A DNA stretch of 64,000 nt from Pseudidiomarina donghaiensis (GCF_900116895.1 NZ_FPCF01000001.1:310001-374000); one strand, 5' to 3'; counted from the stretch's first letter, positions 9,015 to 18,262 are shown. Notes: a model not told the origin generated them from the sequence alone. Numbers and translations: made by a program.

Positions 9015-9482
9015 ATGATGAAAACAAAATCTGCTTTGGTGACAGCACTTGTGTTGACGTTAGCAGCCTGTGGCACCACCACACAGAACGGTTATACCGG
9101 TGCTAATCCCGTGCAGCGCACTATCACCAACGAATTGAACACCATTGTGTTTATTGACCACAACCTCAACCGCACGGACATTACCAAGACTATATTTGGT
9201 GAGAAAGTCAGTAACACCGTTAAAGTAACCCTAGACCGCAGTGGCATGAGTAACACCGCTACGGGGCAGCTTGAAGTGTGGACTATGATTCGTAATCGCA
9301 CTGACTATGACTTACAAATTGAGGGCAAAGCATTGTTTTTTGATGCGAATCAAGCGCCGCTGATGGATGAGTCTATGTGGCGCCGCGTTTATGTTCCCGC
9401 CAACGGCACGGCAATTTATAAAGAAACCTCGTTGAATAGCCGCGCCGAGTACTTTTTAGTTGAACTAAGAGAAGGGCGTTAA
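9015..9482 (+). CDS. YcfL-like (DUF1425) lipoprotein
   Basis: A 155-residue lipoprotein with lipobox LAAC. The mature domain is all-beta, with QLEVWTMIRNRTDYDLQIEGKALFFD and WRRVYVPANGTAIYKETSL, matching the DUF1425/YcfL pattern. In E. coli ycfL sits directly beside lpoB (ycfM), and the same neighbourhood is kept here, which supports the assignment. Function is unknown; a link to the LpoB/PBP1b system is inferred from the conserved neighbourhood. The ribosome site AAGGGA is 6 nt before the ATG. Confidence 0.65.
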   Translation: MMKTKSALVTALVLTLAACGTTTQNGYTGANPVQRTITNELNTIVFIDHNLNRTDITKTIFGEKVSNTVKVTLDRSGMSNTATGQLEVWTMIRNRTDYDLQIEGKALFFDANQAPLMDESMWRRVYVPANGTAIYKETSLNSRAEYFLVELREGR

Positions 9483-9483
9483 T

Positions 9484-10365
9484 ATGAAAGCCGTTCATGT
9501 ATCCACTTTATGTGCAGCCGCTACGTTGATAATAAGTAGCGTTGCACAGGCTCAGGATGCACCGGCGCAACCGATGCTGACTGACGCCTATTATGATCGC
9601 GCCCGCGCTGCTGAGCAGCAGCCCGCAAGCTTATTAACGGTTGATGAAGCCACCTTTAAGGCTGCCTACGAAAAGGCTGGGCGGCCGAAATTGGTGATGT
9701 TAGTTGGCGAACCTTTCAGCGGCATGGTGTCTGAATGGCACATGCAGCGTCGTGTCAGTGTTAACGCCCAGGCAACCGGAACCGAAGGTACTTTTGTGCC
9801 TGAGTCACAAAGCGTTCAAGTTGGTGTGGAACAGCGTGGCTATGCGCCGTCTAAACGGTCTGGCATGCTAACCAACGAGCAATGGGACGAATACCAACGC
9901 GGCTATCAAAGCATGCTCATGCGTTATGGTGTTCGCTTGGTTAACCGTGCGGTTGCTATGCGCCTGCTCGATTCAGAAATTCGTGCTGAAACCAATCGTA
10001 ACCCGCAAGACGATAACCAGCGGTTAGAAATGGACATGCTACGCAAGCATACAAGCTTAATTCTTGAAGTGATGCCCTATAGTGAAGACAAGTTAAATTA
10101 CGAGCCTATTGGTTACCACATCACCATGACCTCATTAAAAGATGCCACCCTATTAGCCGATGAGCGCGTGCCGATTCCTCAAGGTGCACTTGAATATCGT
10201 GCACGAGCGGGCGGCTACAACCTTGAGCGGCCGCGCCAAGTGGCTGGCGTGTCAGCGCAGTCTGGCGGCTATCAGGTGCTTGAAGAAACCCATGAAGTTT
10301 GGGCCGAGCAGGGCGCGTTAGCGGCGCAGGCGACACTGCAAATGCTTTACGACCGATATTTGTAG
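9484..10365 (+). CDS. Secreted protein of unknown function in the LpoB operon
   Basis: A 293-residue protein with a Sec signal (MKAVHVSTLCAAATLIISSVAQA, then QDAPAQP). The mature region is mixed alpha/beta with KLVMLVGEPFSGMVSEWHMQRRVSV, a loop rich in Ser and Gly, and SLILEVMPYSEDKLNYEPIGYHITMTSLKDATLLADERV. That last strand pattern recalls LpoB/CsgG-type folds, but I cannot assign a family. The start codon lies 1 nt after the previous stop, so it belongs to the same operon. Confidence 0.6.
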   Translation: MKAVHVSTLCAAATLIISSVAQAQDAPAQPMLTDAYYDRARAAEQQPASLLTVDEATFKAAYEKAGRPKLVMLVGEPFSGMVSEWHMQRRVSVNAQATGTEGTFVPESQSVQVGVEQRGYAPSKRSGMLTNEQWDEYQRGYQSMLMRYGVRLVNRAVAMRLLDSEIRAETNRNPQDDNQRLEMDMLRKHTSLILEVMPYSEDKLNYEPIGYHITMTSLKDATLLADERVPIPQGALEYRARAGGYNLERPRQVAGVSAQSGGYQVLEETHEVWAEQGALAAQATLQMLYDRYL

Positions 10366-10407
10366 CGTTAGGCTCAGTGTCACAGATTGACGAGGAGTGG
10401 CTGGGCA

Positions 10408-11718
10408 TTGAGAATACATTGTTGGTTCGCCATGATTGCCGCAGGGCTGTTGAGTTCCTGCAGCTTTCAGCCTAATAAACCGGTACTTCATGTTAGCGAC
10501 GGCGTTTATTGGTCGCACCGCTACCAAAGTTATCTGGTTGTTGATGATGCGGTGGTAAGTCGTTATCAATTTACGCCAAGTAGCTGTTGGTTAGCGCCAG
10601 CTGGCTTAATGCCCAGCGTGTTTAGTACCGAGGCAAACGCAGGGCAGCATGAATGGATGGGCGCGGGTTATCAAACGCTTGTGTTTAAGCGCCTATCGGA
10701 TGGCTTGCCCGTAACCTTTACCCGAGAACCACTATTGCCAAAGCTATGTGAACGTAGTGCCGAGTCAAGCGCGGTAGTGGCGGTTGATACCTTAGCAGAC
10801 ACCCTGCACCAGTTTCATCACGGAATTTCTCATACGGCGCTATTAAAGTGGCGTTACCAGGCAAGTGTGCTCGATAGCCAGAATCAGTCTGACCTAGCCA
10901 GCAGCTTGGGTTTGTTTGAGCTGTTGTCAGAGCTACTCGAAGACAGCAACGATGAGCATGCGTATTTATTGTCGCGCGAGCTTGAGCGCTATTATCGCGT
11001 GAATAATTTTGCGGTGGGAGAGGCGCAACGTGAGTTATCGCGGCGCGATTTGCTGCGCCAATTAACGGCGAGTGACTTGTATTCTGGCTGTGAGCAGGCG
11101 TTGTGGTGGGGGCTATTAAGCACTGGCGACTATTACCTTGGCGTATTGCGCTTACACCGCTTTACCCCCGAAGCCAGTTATAGTGAAATCGGTCAACGCT
11201 GTTTGCAGCAAGCGTTGCATTCAATTGCTGAAGACTTGCAGCGTGTAGCACAGGTAAAGGGCGCAGCACCAAAGCTGATTATTGACTTGCGTTACAACGA
11301 AGGCGGCAGTTTGTTGTTGGCAAGTCAGCTGGCGCAGAGTTTAGTGCCTAAAGATGAGCCTTTGGCAATAATTTCTGGGCACTCAGTGAATGAGCAACGG
11401 CGGCCAGACTTAAGCCGACTGCATCAACGCGGTAAGGTTTTGGTGAGCGAGGTTACAGCTAGTGCTGCAGAACATTTAGCTCATGGGTTACGGCTGCGCG
11501 GTTTTGTGCTGCAAGGGCAACATACTCGAGGGGCGTTTGCCCCTACCACAGTACGCACGCTACCAAATGGCTGGATTGTGGGTATGTCCATGTATCCGGC
11601 ACATGAAGTGCTTGACGGGCTTGGCAATCCCTTGCCTGAAACCAAGGGGCTAACGCCGGACGATACTTTGCCCGTTGAGGTGTTATTTCCGCGTGGGAAT
11701 GGAAGGGGCCCGCAATAG
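10408..11718 (+). CDS. S41 peptidase-like lipoprotein lacking the catalytic Ser and Lys
   Basis: A predicted lipoprotein of 436 residues from TTG 10408, which has GAGGAG 10 nt upstream and gives signal MRIHCWFAMIAAGLLSSC; an in-frame TTG at 10387 is the alternative. The C-terminal half matches the C-terminal processing protease fold: LIIDLRYNEGGSLLLASQL corresponds to the conserved LDLRGNPGG segment, and VTASAAEHLAHGL corresponds to TASASE. The catalytic serine is Ala (A354), and the Lys of the TxGK motif is also Ala (TRGA, A376). It is therefore probably a non-catalytic binding protein. It closes the LpoB envelope operon. Confidence 0.65.
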   Translation: MRIHCWFAMIAAGLLSSCSFQPNKPVLHVSDGVYWSHRYQSYLVVDDAVVSRYQFTPSSCWLAPAGLMPSVFSTEANAGQHEWMGAGYQTLVFKRLSDGLPVTFTREPLLPKLCERSAESSAVVAVDTLADTLHQFHHGISHTALLKWRYQASVLDSQNQSDLASSLGLFELLSELLEDSNDEHAYLLSRELERYYRVNNFAVGEAQRELSRRDLLRQLTASDLYSGCEQALWWGLLSTGDYYLGVLRLHRFTPEASYSEIGQRCLQQALHSIAEDLQRVAQVKGAAPKLIIDLRYNEGGSLLLASQLAQSLVPKDEPLAIISGHSVNEQRRPDLSRLHQRGKVLVSEVTASAAEHLAHGLRLRGFVLQGQHTRGAFAPTTVRTLPNGWIVGMSMYPAHEVLDGLGNPLPETKGLTPDDTLPVEVLFPRGNGRGPQ

Positions 11719-11725
11719 CCTGTTG

Positions 11726-11761
11726 GCGCAGCGCTGCGTTCAGATGATCACAGCGCTGCGC
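11726..11761. terminator. Perfect-arm hairpin between convergent genes
   Basis: Two perfect 11-bp arms (GCGCAGCGCTG / CAGCGCTGCGC) around a 14-nt loop lie between the convergent S41-like and DUF885 genes. There is no strong T run, so it may act as a bidirectional transcript end or be a REP remnant (it ends CGCTAC). Confidence 0.4.
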
Positions 11762-11771
11762 GCTACAAGTG

Positions 11772-13598
11772 TTACTCTGACGCGGGGCTTTGGGAGACGC
11801 TTTCATCGATCCAATGGCGCACTTCGCGCTCCAGAATATCCAGTGGAATACTACCGTTTTTGAGTACCTGGTAATGAAATTCGCGAATGTCGAAATCAGC
11901 GCCTAAGGCTTCTTCGGCTTCGGTGCGCAATTGACGAATCAGCATTTCACCGAGCTTGTACGACAGCGCTTGGCCTGGCCAAGTTATGTAACGGTCAATT
12001 TCAGTTTTCACGTTGTGCAGGCTTAATGCGGTGTTTGACGCCATAAAGTCCATTGCTTGTTCACGGCTCCAGCCCATTGCATGCATGCCGGTGTCGACCA
12101 CCAAGCGAGCTGCGCGCCACATTTCGTAGCTCAATCTGCCGAAATCACTGTACGGGTCTTGGTAAAAGCCCATTTCTTTGCCGAGCCATTCAGCATACAA
12201 ACCCCAACCTTCACCAAATGCAGAAATGTAGGTATAGCGGCGGTAATCTGGCAGGTCTTCAAGCTCACGCGCCAAGGCGCCTTGTAAATGGTGCCCGGGT
12301 ACAGCTTCGTGCAAGGTCAAAGCTTCCATTTGGTATAGCGGGCGACGGTCAAGGGCATAGGTATTTACCCAATAGAATCCGGCGCGGTCGCTACTGTTGC
12401 TGCCTGAATAACGGCCTGTGGTGTACTTAGGTGCAATTTCGGCCGGTACTGGCGCAATGCCATAGGGTTGGCGTGGCAACAGTTTGAAGAATTTCGGTAG
12501 CTGGCCATCGGCTTGTTTTGAAATATAAGCAGCTTCTTTCAGTAGCTCTTCGGCCGTTTTCGGATAAAACTGAGGATCGGTCCGCAAGAAGTTGGTGAAT
12601 TCCTCGAAACTACCTTTGAATCCTGTCTTTTCAATCACCACAGCCATTTCATTACGAATACGCTTTACTTCAGCTAAGCCTTTTTGGTGAATTTCTTCAG
12701 GCGTTAAATCTAGCGTGGTGTAGTGTTTAATGCGGTTTTGATAGAACTCACGACCATTCGGCAGCTCGCTCGCGCCAACGCTATTACGGCTATTTGGCAG
12801 ATAGTTCATGACCATAAAGTCAAAGTAGTCTTGGTAGGCCGGTACCACGTCTTGGTCGATGACTTGTAACGCTTGCTGGCGCATATCTTCCCATTGTTCA
12901 GTGGTCGCGAAAATTGGTTTTGCTACTTTAAAAGGGCCAAAGAACAAACTGTCTTGTGGGTTTTGTGCAATAAATGCAGTAATACTCTCTTCAAACCCAA
13001 CCATCGATGCTTTGGGCTGTGTGTAACCTTCGGCTAGGGCTTTTTCTAGCCAAGCCGTTTGTTGTGCCATATAACGTGGGATAGAACGCAAGCGCTTTAG
13101 GTAGTTATCAACGTCTTGCTGCGAACGGAAGCTGGCGTTGCGCGCCATAAAACCAAGACTCGAATGAAAACCGCCTTCTGCGTTTAATGGCATGTAATGG
13201 TCTTTAAATTTGTAGCCATCAACTTGGTTCTTTAAACCGTACGTCAGCATTCTGTGGTTAATTTGGTTCTGGGTTGATAACGCTTCAACATTTACTGCCA
13301 TAAGTTCGTTTAACCATGCTTGTTGGCGCTCAAACTGTGCAGCAAGGGCTTGCGCCGACATGTCTGGCAGTTCGGCCGAACCCCAAGCACTATTTTCTTG
13401 CATGGCTTGGTAAATACGCTTGGCTAATTCGGTATAGCGAGCGTCGGCTGATTGTTTTGCACTCAAGTTTTGCTCAGCTGCAGCGGTTGCTTCCGTACTT
13501 GGTGCGGTATTTGCGCAGCCAGCCAATAACAAGGTTAGAGATGCCGCAATGAAGGTGGATTTAAAAACAGGTAAGCTTATTATCGTTGTCTTTGCCAT
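11772..13598 (-). CDS. DUF885 family zinc metallopeptidase-like lipoprotein
   Basis: A 608-residue exported lipoprotein: signal MAKTTIISLPVFKSTFIAAS with lipobox LLAGC. ATG 13598 was preferred over the ATG five codons upstream. The DUF885 hallmark HEAVPGHHLQ is present at about residues 428-437, with a downstream EGWGLYAEWLGKEMG helix that would supply the third zinc ligand, and WPGQALSYKLG near the end. These enzymes are gluzincin-like peptidases of unknown substrate, often secreted in Alteromonadales and Shewanella. It is transcribed divergently from the DyP peroxidase gene and convergently with the S41-like gene. Confidence 0.85.
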   Translation of the reverse strand: MAKTTIISLPVFKSTFIAASLTLLLAGCANTAPSTEATAAAEQNLSAKQSADARYTELAKRIYQAMQENSAWGSAELPDMSAQALAAQFERQQAWLNELMAVNVEALSTQNQINHRMLTYGLKNQVDGYKFKDHYMPLNAEGGFHSSLGFMARNASFRSQQDVDNYLKRLRSIPRYMAQQTAWLEKALAEGYTQPKASMVGFEESITAFIAQNPQDSLFFGPFKVAKPIFATTEQWEDMRQQALQVIDQDVVPAYQDYFDFMVMNYLPNSRNSVGASELPNGREFYQNRIKHYTTLDLTPEEIHQKGLAEVKRIRNEMAVVIEKTGFKGSFEEFTNFLRTDPQFYPKTAEELLKEAAYISKQADGQLPKFFKLLPRQPYGIAPVPAEIAPKYTTGRYSGSNSSDRAGFYWVNTYALDRRPLYQMEALTLHEAVPGHHLQGALARELEDLPDYRRYTYISAFGEGWGLYAEWLGKEMGFYQDPYSDFGRLSYEMWRAARLVVDTGMHAMGWSREQAMDFMASNTALSLHNVKTEIDRYITWPGQALSYKLGEMLIRQLRTEAEEALGADFDIREFHYQVLKNGSIPLDILEREVRHWIDESVSQSPASE

Positions 13599-13869
13599 GA
13601 TGACTCCGCGCATTGGTTATAACGTTTATTTGAGCTTGCACTTTAACGATACAAGTCGCTATTTTGTGGCATGGTTTTGCAAGGTTTTTACATCACTTGA
13701 TTATGTTAAACTCGTGCTAAACTCTAACGACACAAAAAGGTGTGTCCAATATATAAGCACCAAGCGCTTTGCCGACTCAAGTACAATGCGACCGATGTGT
13801 CTTATTTGACGAGGAAGTGACATAAAGGTTGTGCTGGGCAGCAGAAATTTACAAGGACCTTACGGAAAT

Positions 13870-14784
13870 ATGATGACGCAGGCACAAACGGGAATTTATG
13901 CGGAACCTAACTTGCATGGCGTTACGTTGCTACTTAACGTGATGACCGATGACGTTGAGCATGTTCGACGTAAGCTTTCGCGTGTTCCGCAGTTAATAGA
14001 CGATCTTGATCAACGTTTTTCAGAGTCCATGCTCAATGGCTTTGTTGCCATTGGTAGTGACTACTGGGACGTACTCTATCCCGACAAACGTCCGCTGCAA
14101 CTGTCCGGTTTTCCAGAGCTCAATGACGGCGACCGCCAAGCCCCACGCGAGTCTTCTGACCTATTATTGACGATTCGCTCAGATCGTTTTGATGTCAACT
14201 TTCAAGCAGCACGCACACTGATGGAGTGGCTTGGGCATGATGTTGAGTTGCTTGACCAAATGAACACCTTTCGTTACATGGATGGGCGAGATTTATTGGG
14301 CTTTATTGAAGCGCCAGATAACCCTCGTGGAATGCGTCGTCGCGCGGTAACAGGGGTGCAAGATGATCCAGCGTTTGTTGACGGCAGCTACGTGTTTATG
14401 CAGAAGTTTCGTTATGACTTGCGCCGTTGGGAACAGTTAAGCAGCGATATTCAAGAGCATGTGATGGGGCGTAAAAAAGTGACCGGTGAGCGCATTCCCG
14501 AGTCGGTGCTCAACATGGTGACCCATGCGCAAAAATCACGCCTTATTGATGGCAAAGAACAGCCGCTGGAGTTGCTACGACAGAATATGCCGTGGGGAAA
14601 TTTGCGTGACCAAGGGCTGCTAGCCCTATATTGCACGGGGAAACCGCAGCACGTGGTGCAATGGCTGAAGAACCGCTATATCGCGGATGACCAGGGGGAT
14701 TACGACCCTTTATTGGATTACATTGAAGCAGTCAGTAACGCCGCCTATTTCGCCCCTTCCATTGAGTTCTTGAAAGGGGCGTAG
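13870..14784 (+). CDS. Dye-decolorizing (DyP-type) heme peroxidase, YfeX-like
   Basis: A 304-residue cytoplasmic heme peroxidase. Visible landmarks are the GxxDG-type motif YMDGRD at about residues 136-140, the proximal heme ligand H219 in VTHAQKSRL, and the distal Arg R237 in LLRQNMPWG. No Tat signal is seen, unlike EfeB, so it falls with the cytoplasmic YfeX class. I chose ATG 13870 (MMTQAQTGIYAEP) because homologues start just before the Q-x-GI segment. The physiological substrate of this class is unsettled. The stop TAG is the head of REP pair R2, and the convergent argR stop is its tail. Confidence 0.88.
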   Translation: MMTQAQTGIYAEPNLHGVTLLLNVMTDDVEHVRRKLSRVPQLIDDLDQRFSESMLNGFVAIGSDYWDVLYPDKRPLQLSGFPELNDGDRQAPRESSDLLLTIRSDRFDVNFQAARTLMEWLGHDVELLDQMNTFRYMDGRDLLGFIEAPDNPRGMRRRAVTGVQDDPAFVDGSYVFMQKFRYDLRRWEQLSSDIQEHVMGRKKVTGERIPESVLNMVTHAQKSRLIDGKEQPLELLRQNMPWGNLRDQGLLALYCTGKPQHVVQWLKNRYIADDQGDYDPLLDYIEAVSNAAYFAPSIEFLKGA

Positions 14785-14943
14785 CCCGGCGTTTTACGCC
14801 GGGACGTGGCGCAGCCACGGTTATTGCTTCGATTAGCCGCAGCCATTGCTTCGATTAATCGCAGCCATTGCTTCGATTAGCCGCAGCCATTGAATTGGAC
14901 ATTCACGGTGCTGCGCACCACCCGGCGTGCAACGCCGGGCTAC
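14781..14943. repeat. REP pair R2 joining the stop codons of the DyP gene and argR
   Basis: The head GTAGCCCGGCGTTTTACGCC hairpin plus mini-hairpin CGTGGCGCAGCCACG starts at the DyP stop. An inverted tail (GGTGCTGCGCACC, CCCGGCGTGCAACGCCGGG, CTAC) ends at the argR stop. Both convergent genes use the TAG of a REP head as their stop codon. The interior holds a tandem repeat. Confidence 0.92.
14823..14888. repeat. 22-bp tandem repeat x3 inside R2
   Basis: Three adjacent 22-bp units beginning ATTGCTTCGATTAGCC, differing by two bases in the middle copy. A fourth begins (ATTG) and then diverges. It lies between the REP head and tail. Confidence 0.9.
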
Positions 14944-15410
14944 CGGCTTTGTTCGTCGAACAAAGCCTTCACATTCTGCAATGTGAAATCAATGTCGGAA
15001 ACTTTGAGCGGGGCAATGAAAATGGTGTCATCGCCAGCGATGGTGCCTAACACACCTTCTTTTTTGCCTACCGAGTCCAGCAAACGTGCAATTAATTGCG
15101 CGGCGCCAGGTGTGGTGCGAATAATCACCATCACATCATTGTGCTGTATATCTAAAACAAGCTGCGTTAATGGCGCACGTGTGCTTGGAATACCCAATTC
15201 AGCCGGCAAACAGTACACCATTTCTTGCCGCGCATTGCGGGTGCGAACCGCACCATACTTACTTAGCAAGCGCGATACTTTGGACTGGCTAATGTTTGTA
15301 AAGCCCTGATATTTCAAGGCATCAACAATTTCACCCTGTGAGCCATAGCGTTCTTCTCGCAGAAGCGCTTTAAACGCCTCTATCATTGCTTCGGGCTTAT
15401 GTTCTGACAT
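14940..15410 (-). CDS. argR: Arginine repressor
   Basis: A 156-residue ArgR. The winged-helix DNA-binding domain is N-terminal ([26 protein letters not shown], then [20 protein letters not shown]). The C-terminal domain has the arginine-binding and hexamerisation motif [11 protein letters not shown] and LVLDIQHND. It represses arginine biosynthesis genes with L-arginine as corepressor. It is divergent from mdh, the order found in E. coli and vibrios. The shared spacer has an AATGAATA half-site near 15447 that could be part of an ARG box, but no full box is convincing. The stop TAG is the inverted REP end of R2. Confidence 0.97.
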   Translation of the reverse strand: MSEHKPEAMIEAFKALLREERYGSQGEIVDALKYQGFTNISQSKVSRLLSKYGAVRTRNARQEMVYCLPAELGIPSTRAPLTQLVLDIQHNDVMVIIRTTPGAAQLIARLLDSVGKKEGVLGTIAGDDTIFIAPLKVSDIDFTLQNVKALFDEQSR

Positions 15411-15600
15411 GTTTTCGCACCTAAATTTATGCTTTTATGCAGCAAAAATGAATACGACATGATAGCGCTTCAGCACCGTTACGCAACTATTTAAAGCAAA
15501 GGCTAAACCGTTTATATGCCGCCATTTGGTTGTAATTTCGGCGTAAAAGGAGTAGAGTTTTCGCCCTGAAATTTCCCCAAATAAATGGATGGAGTCTGAG

Positions 15601-16533
15601 ATGAAAGTTGCAGTTTTAGGTGCAGCTGGCGGTATCGGCCAAGCACTATCATTACTTTTGAAAACCCAATTACCGGTTGGTTCTGAACTTGCGTTATACG
15701 ACGTAGCGCCTGTTGTTCCTGGCGTTGCAGTTGACCTCAGCCACATCCCAACGGCTGTAAACGTTAAAGGCTACGGCAAAGACGATTTAGCTTCTGCGTT
15801 AGTGGGTAGCGACATCGTATTAATTCCAGCTGGCGTTCCACGTAAGCCAGGCATGGACCGTTCAGATTTGTTCAACATTAACGCAGGTATTGTTGCCAAC
15901 TTGGTTGAAGCGATTGCCGACAACTGCCCGAACGCGTGCGTTGGTATTATCACCAACCCAGTGAACACCACCGTTGCTATCGCCAAGAAAGTGCTTGAGA
16001 AAAAAGGCGTATATAACAAGAACAAATTGTTCGGTGTGACCACGCTTGACGTCATTCGTGCGGAAACCTTCGTTGCCGAAGTACATGGTAAAAACCCAGC
16101 TGAAGTGAACGTGCCAGTGATTGGCGGCCACAGCGGCACGACTATTCTGCCATTGTTGTCACAAACTGGTTTGAGCTTCACTGACGAGCAAATTGAAGCG
16201 CTCACGAAGCGTATTCAGAACGCTGGTACTGAAGTTGTTGAAGCGAAAGCTGGCGGCGGCTCTGCAACCTTGTCTATGGGTCAAGCAGCAGCACGTTTCT
16301 GCTTGTCATTAGTGAAAGCGTTGCAAGGCGACAACAGCGTTGTTGAGTGCACTTACGTAGAAACTGAAGGTAAAGACGCATTGTTCTTCGCACACCCAGT
16401 ACGTTTGGGCGCTAACGGCGTTGAAGAAATTTTGCCATATGGCGAATTAAGCGCTTACGAAGAAAAAGCTAAAGCAGACATGCTTGACGGCTTGAAAAAC
16501 GACATTCAAATTGGCCTCGACTTTGTTAAATAA
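15601..16533 (+). CDS. mdh: Malate dehydrogenase (NAD)
   Basis: A 310-residue LDH-family malate dehydrogenase, close to the 312-residue E. coli enzyme. It shows the N-terminal Rossmann motif [13 protein letters not shown], the substrate arginine loop [45 protein letters not shown], and the catalytic His in [13 protein letters not shown]. The start is ATG 15601, with GGAG at 15592-15595. It converts malate to oxaloacetate in the TCA cycle. A candidate promoter (TTGTAA, 17 bp, TAGAGT) is centred near 15545. It is transcribed away from argR. Confidence 0.98.
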   Translation: MKVAVLGAAGGIGQALSLLLKTQLPVGSELALYDVAPVVPGVAVDLSHIPTAVNVKGYGKDDLASALVGSDIVLIPAGVPRKPGMDRSDLFNINAGIVANLVEAIADNCPNACVGIITNPVNTTVAIAKKVLEKKGVYNKNKLFGVTTLDVIRAETFVAEVHGKNPAEVNVPVIGGHSGTTILPLLSQTGLSFTDEQIEALTKRIQNAGTEVVEAKAGGGSATLSMGQAAARFCLSLVKALQGDNSVVECTYVETEGKDALFFAHPVRLGANGVEEILPYGELSAYEEKAKADMLDGLKNDIQIGLDFVK

Positions 16534-16570
16534 CGAAGTTAAATAGTTAAACGATAAGTTGCTGATAGCA

Positions 16571-17140
16571 ATGACTAAAAAGCAGAGCGTGCTCACCCCC
16601 TTGGTGATAAGCGCTCTGCTTTTGTCGTTTTATTACCTGCTCATGCCATGGCATGAAATGTTGCTGTTAGATTACCGAGCCGTTGCACAAGGCGCTTGGT
16701 GGCAGCCACTGAGCAGCCAATTTATGCACCATGATCAGCCTCACCTTTGGTACAACATTGCCGGGTTGTGGATGGGGTGGATGCTATTCCCCGATCAGTT
16801 CCGCCAGAACAAAGACTGGTGGCCGGTGCTGCCCATTGTGCTGGCGGTTAGTGCAGGCCAGTATTATTTGGCAACACCTAACGTCATTTATGCCGGTTTC
16901 TCGGGCACCTTGTATGGTTTGTTTGCTTGGGCAGCGCTCAAGGACAGTTTGCTGTTGCCGCAGTCCCCAAAACACTGGATAAGCGTTATTGTGCTGACCG
17001 GTATTCTACTCAAAACCATACTTGATTTTGTGCTGCCGGGGTTTGCCGAAGGCATTGCAATTTATGCCCATCTTAGTGGCGTGATCTGCGGCATGCTTCT
17101 GGTATTTTTAGGCTGTGCGCACGGTAAATTTAATGTATAA
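16571..17140 (+). CDS. rrtA: Rhombosortase (rhomboid family intramembrane serine protease)
   Basis: A 189-residue polytopic membrane protein of about six helices. It has the rhomboid nucleophile motif in YAGFSGTLYG (S111), the partner histidine in YAHLSGVICG (H167), and the HLWYNIAGLW helix. Its small size and the exact GFSG/HLWYN pattern match rhombosortases, which cleave GlyGly-CTERM tails of secreted proteins. No GlyGly-CTERM protein is encoded in this window. The start is ATG 16571; an in-frame ATG four codons earlier is possible. It lies 37 nt after mdh and ends 33 nt before ispB. Confidence 0.75.
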   Translation: MTKKQSVLTPLVISALLLSFYYLLMPWHEMLLLDYRAVAQGAWWQPLSSQFMHHDQPHLWYNIAGLWMGWMLFPDQFRQNKDWWPVLPIVLAVSAGQYYLATPNVIYAGFSGTLYGLFAWAALKDSLLLPQSPKHWISVIVLTGILLKTILDFVLPGFAEGIAIYAHLSGVICGMLLVFLGCAHGKFNV

Positions 17141-17173
17141 TCTGGGACTTAATTTACCTGTTAAACTGAAGCT

Positions 17174-18145
17174 ATGAAGTTATCAGAAATCAATGCCTTG
17201 ATGGCCGCCGATATGAACGGTGTGAATCAGCTAATTGGTGCGGAATTACGCTCAGACGTTGCGCTGATTAACCAGCTCGGCTTATATATTGTGAATAGTG
17301 GCGGCAAGCGCTTGCGTCCGCTGTTGGCGGTCACCGCCGCTCGCGCTGTTGGCTACCAAGGCGCAGGGCACTTAACGCTCGCAACTATCATCGAATTTAT
17401 TCATACCGCCACTTTGTTGCATGACGACGTGGTGGATGCTTCAGAATTGCGGCGCGGCAAAGAAACTGCAAACGCGGTGTTCGGCAATGAAGCCAGCGTA
17501 TTGGTTGGTGACTTTTTGTATACCCGAGCGTTTCAGCTCATGGTCACGCTTGATTCCATGAAAGTGATGAAAATTCTAGCCGACGCCACCAATATTATCT
17601 CTGAAGGCGAAGTGTTGCAGCTAATGAACTGCAATGACCCAGATACCACCGAAGCCAGCTATTTTGACGTTATTTACGGTAAAACTGGCAAGCTGTTTGA
17701 AGCGGCAACCCAACTAGGGGCCGTATTAGCGGGCGAGTCGCAGGCCGTTGAAGATGCATTAGCTGCCTATGGTCGTCATTTAGGCACTGCTTTCCAGTTA
17801 GTTGACGATTTACTTGATTACACGGCTGACAGCGAAACTATGGGCAAGCAAGCCGGCGACGATTTAGCCGAAGGCAAGCCGACATTGCCATTGTTGTACG
17901 CCATGTGGAACGGTGATGAAGCTGAGCAAGCTATGATTCGCCAAGCCATAGAAAATGGCAACGGTCGCGATCAATTAAGCGCCGTGCTAACGGCCATGCA
18001 GCGCACCGGTGCATTAGACTACACGCGTGATCGCGCCTTGGCTGAAGCTAAGCTAGCGCAGCAGCAGCTGGAGCAATTGCCGCCGTCGCCGCATCGCGAC
18101 GCGCTTCACGCGCTCGCCGACATCGCCGTCGACCGCATCGCGTAG
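17174..18145 (+). CDS. ispB: Octaprenyl diphosphate synthase
   Basis: A 323-residue trans-polyprenyl diphosphate synthase. The first aspartate-rich motif DDVVD lies at D84-D88 (LLHDDVVDAS) and the second is LVDDLLDY near residue 212; the GGKRLRP substrate-binding segment is at 53-59. It builds the ubiquinone side chain. The gene normally lies divergent from rplU; here it runs in the same direction as, and upstream of, rplU-rpmA, separated by REP pair R3. The stop TAG is the REP head. Confidence 0.95.
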   Translation: MKLSEINALMAADMNGVNQLIGAELRSDVALINQLGLYIVNSGGKRLRPLLAVTAARAVGYQGAGHLTLATIIEFIHTATLLHDDVVDASELRRGKETANAVFGNEASVLVGDFLYTRAFQLMVTLDSMKVMKILADATNIISEGEVLQLMNCNDPDTTEASYFDVIYGKTGKLFEAATQLGAVLAGESQAVEDALAAYGRHLGTAFQLVDDLLDYTADSETMGKQAGDDLAEGKPTLPLLYAMWNGDEAEQAMIRQAIENGNGRDQLSAVLTAMQRTGALDYTRDRALAEAKLAQQQLEQLPPSPHRDALHALADIAVDRIA

Positions 18146-18261
18146 CCCGGCGTTCTACGCCGGGACGTGGCATAGCCACGGTGATTTTCTAATTCAATGA
18201 TGGTGCTGTCTTTCGGGCAATGATGATGCTGCGCATCACCCGGCGTCGAACGCCGGGCTAC
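18142..18261. repeat. REP pair R3 between ispB and rplU
   Basis: The head GTAGCCCGGCGTTCTACGCC hairpin and mini-hairpin CGTGGCATAGCCACG start at the ispB stop. The inverted tail GATGCTGCGCATC, CCCGGCGTCGAACGCCGGG, CTAC ends at 18261. Its central 50 bp carry no further symmetry that I can see. Confidence 0.92.
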
Positions 18262-18262
18262 T

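Noticed and set aside
11675-12430. Plus-strand open frames inside the DUF885 gene
   Set aside because: They are antisense shadows of a conserved metallopeptidase frame with no start signals.
15411-15600. Strong ARG box in the argR-mdh spacer
   Set aside because: Only a half-site (AATGAATA) matches well; no full 18-bp palindrome could be found by eye.
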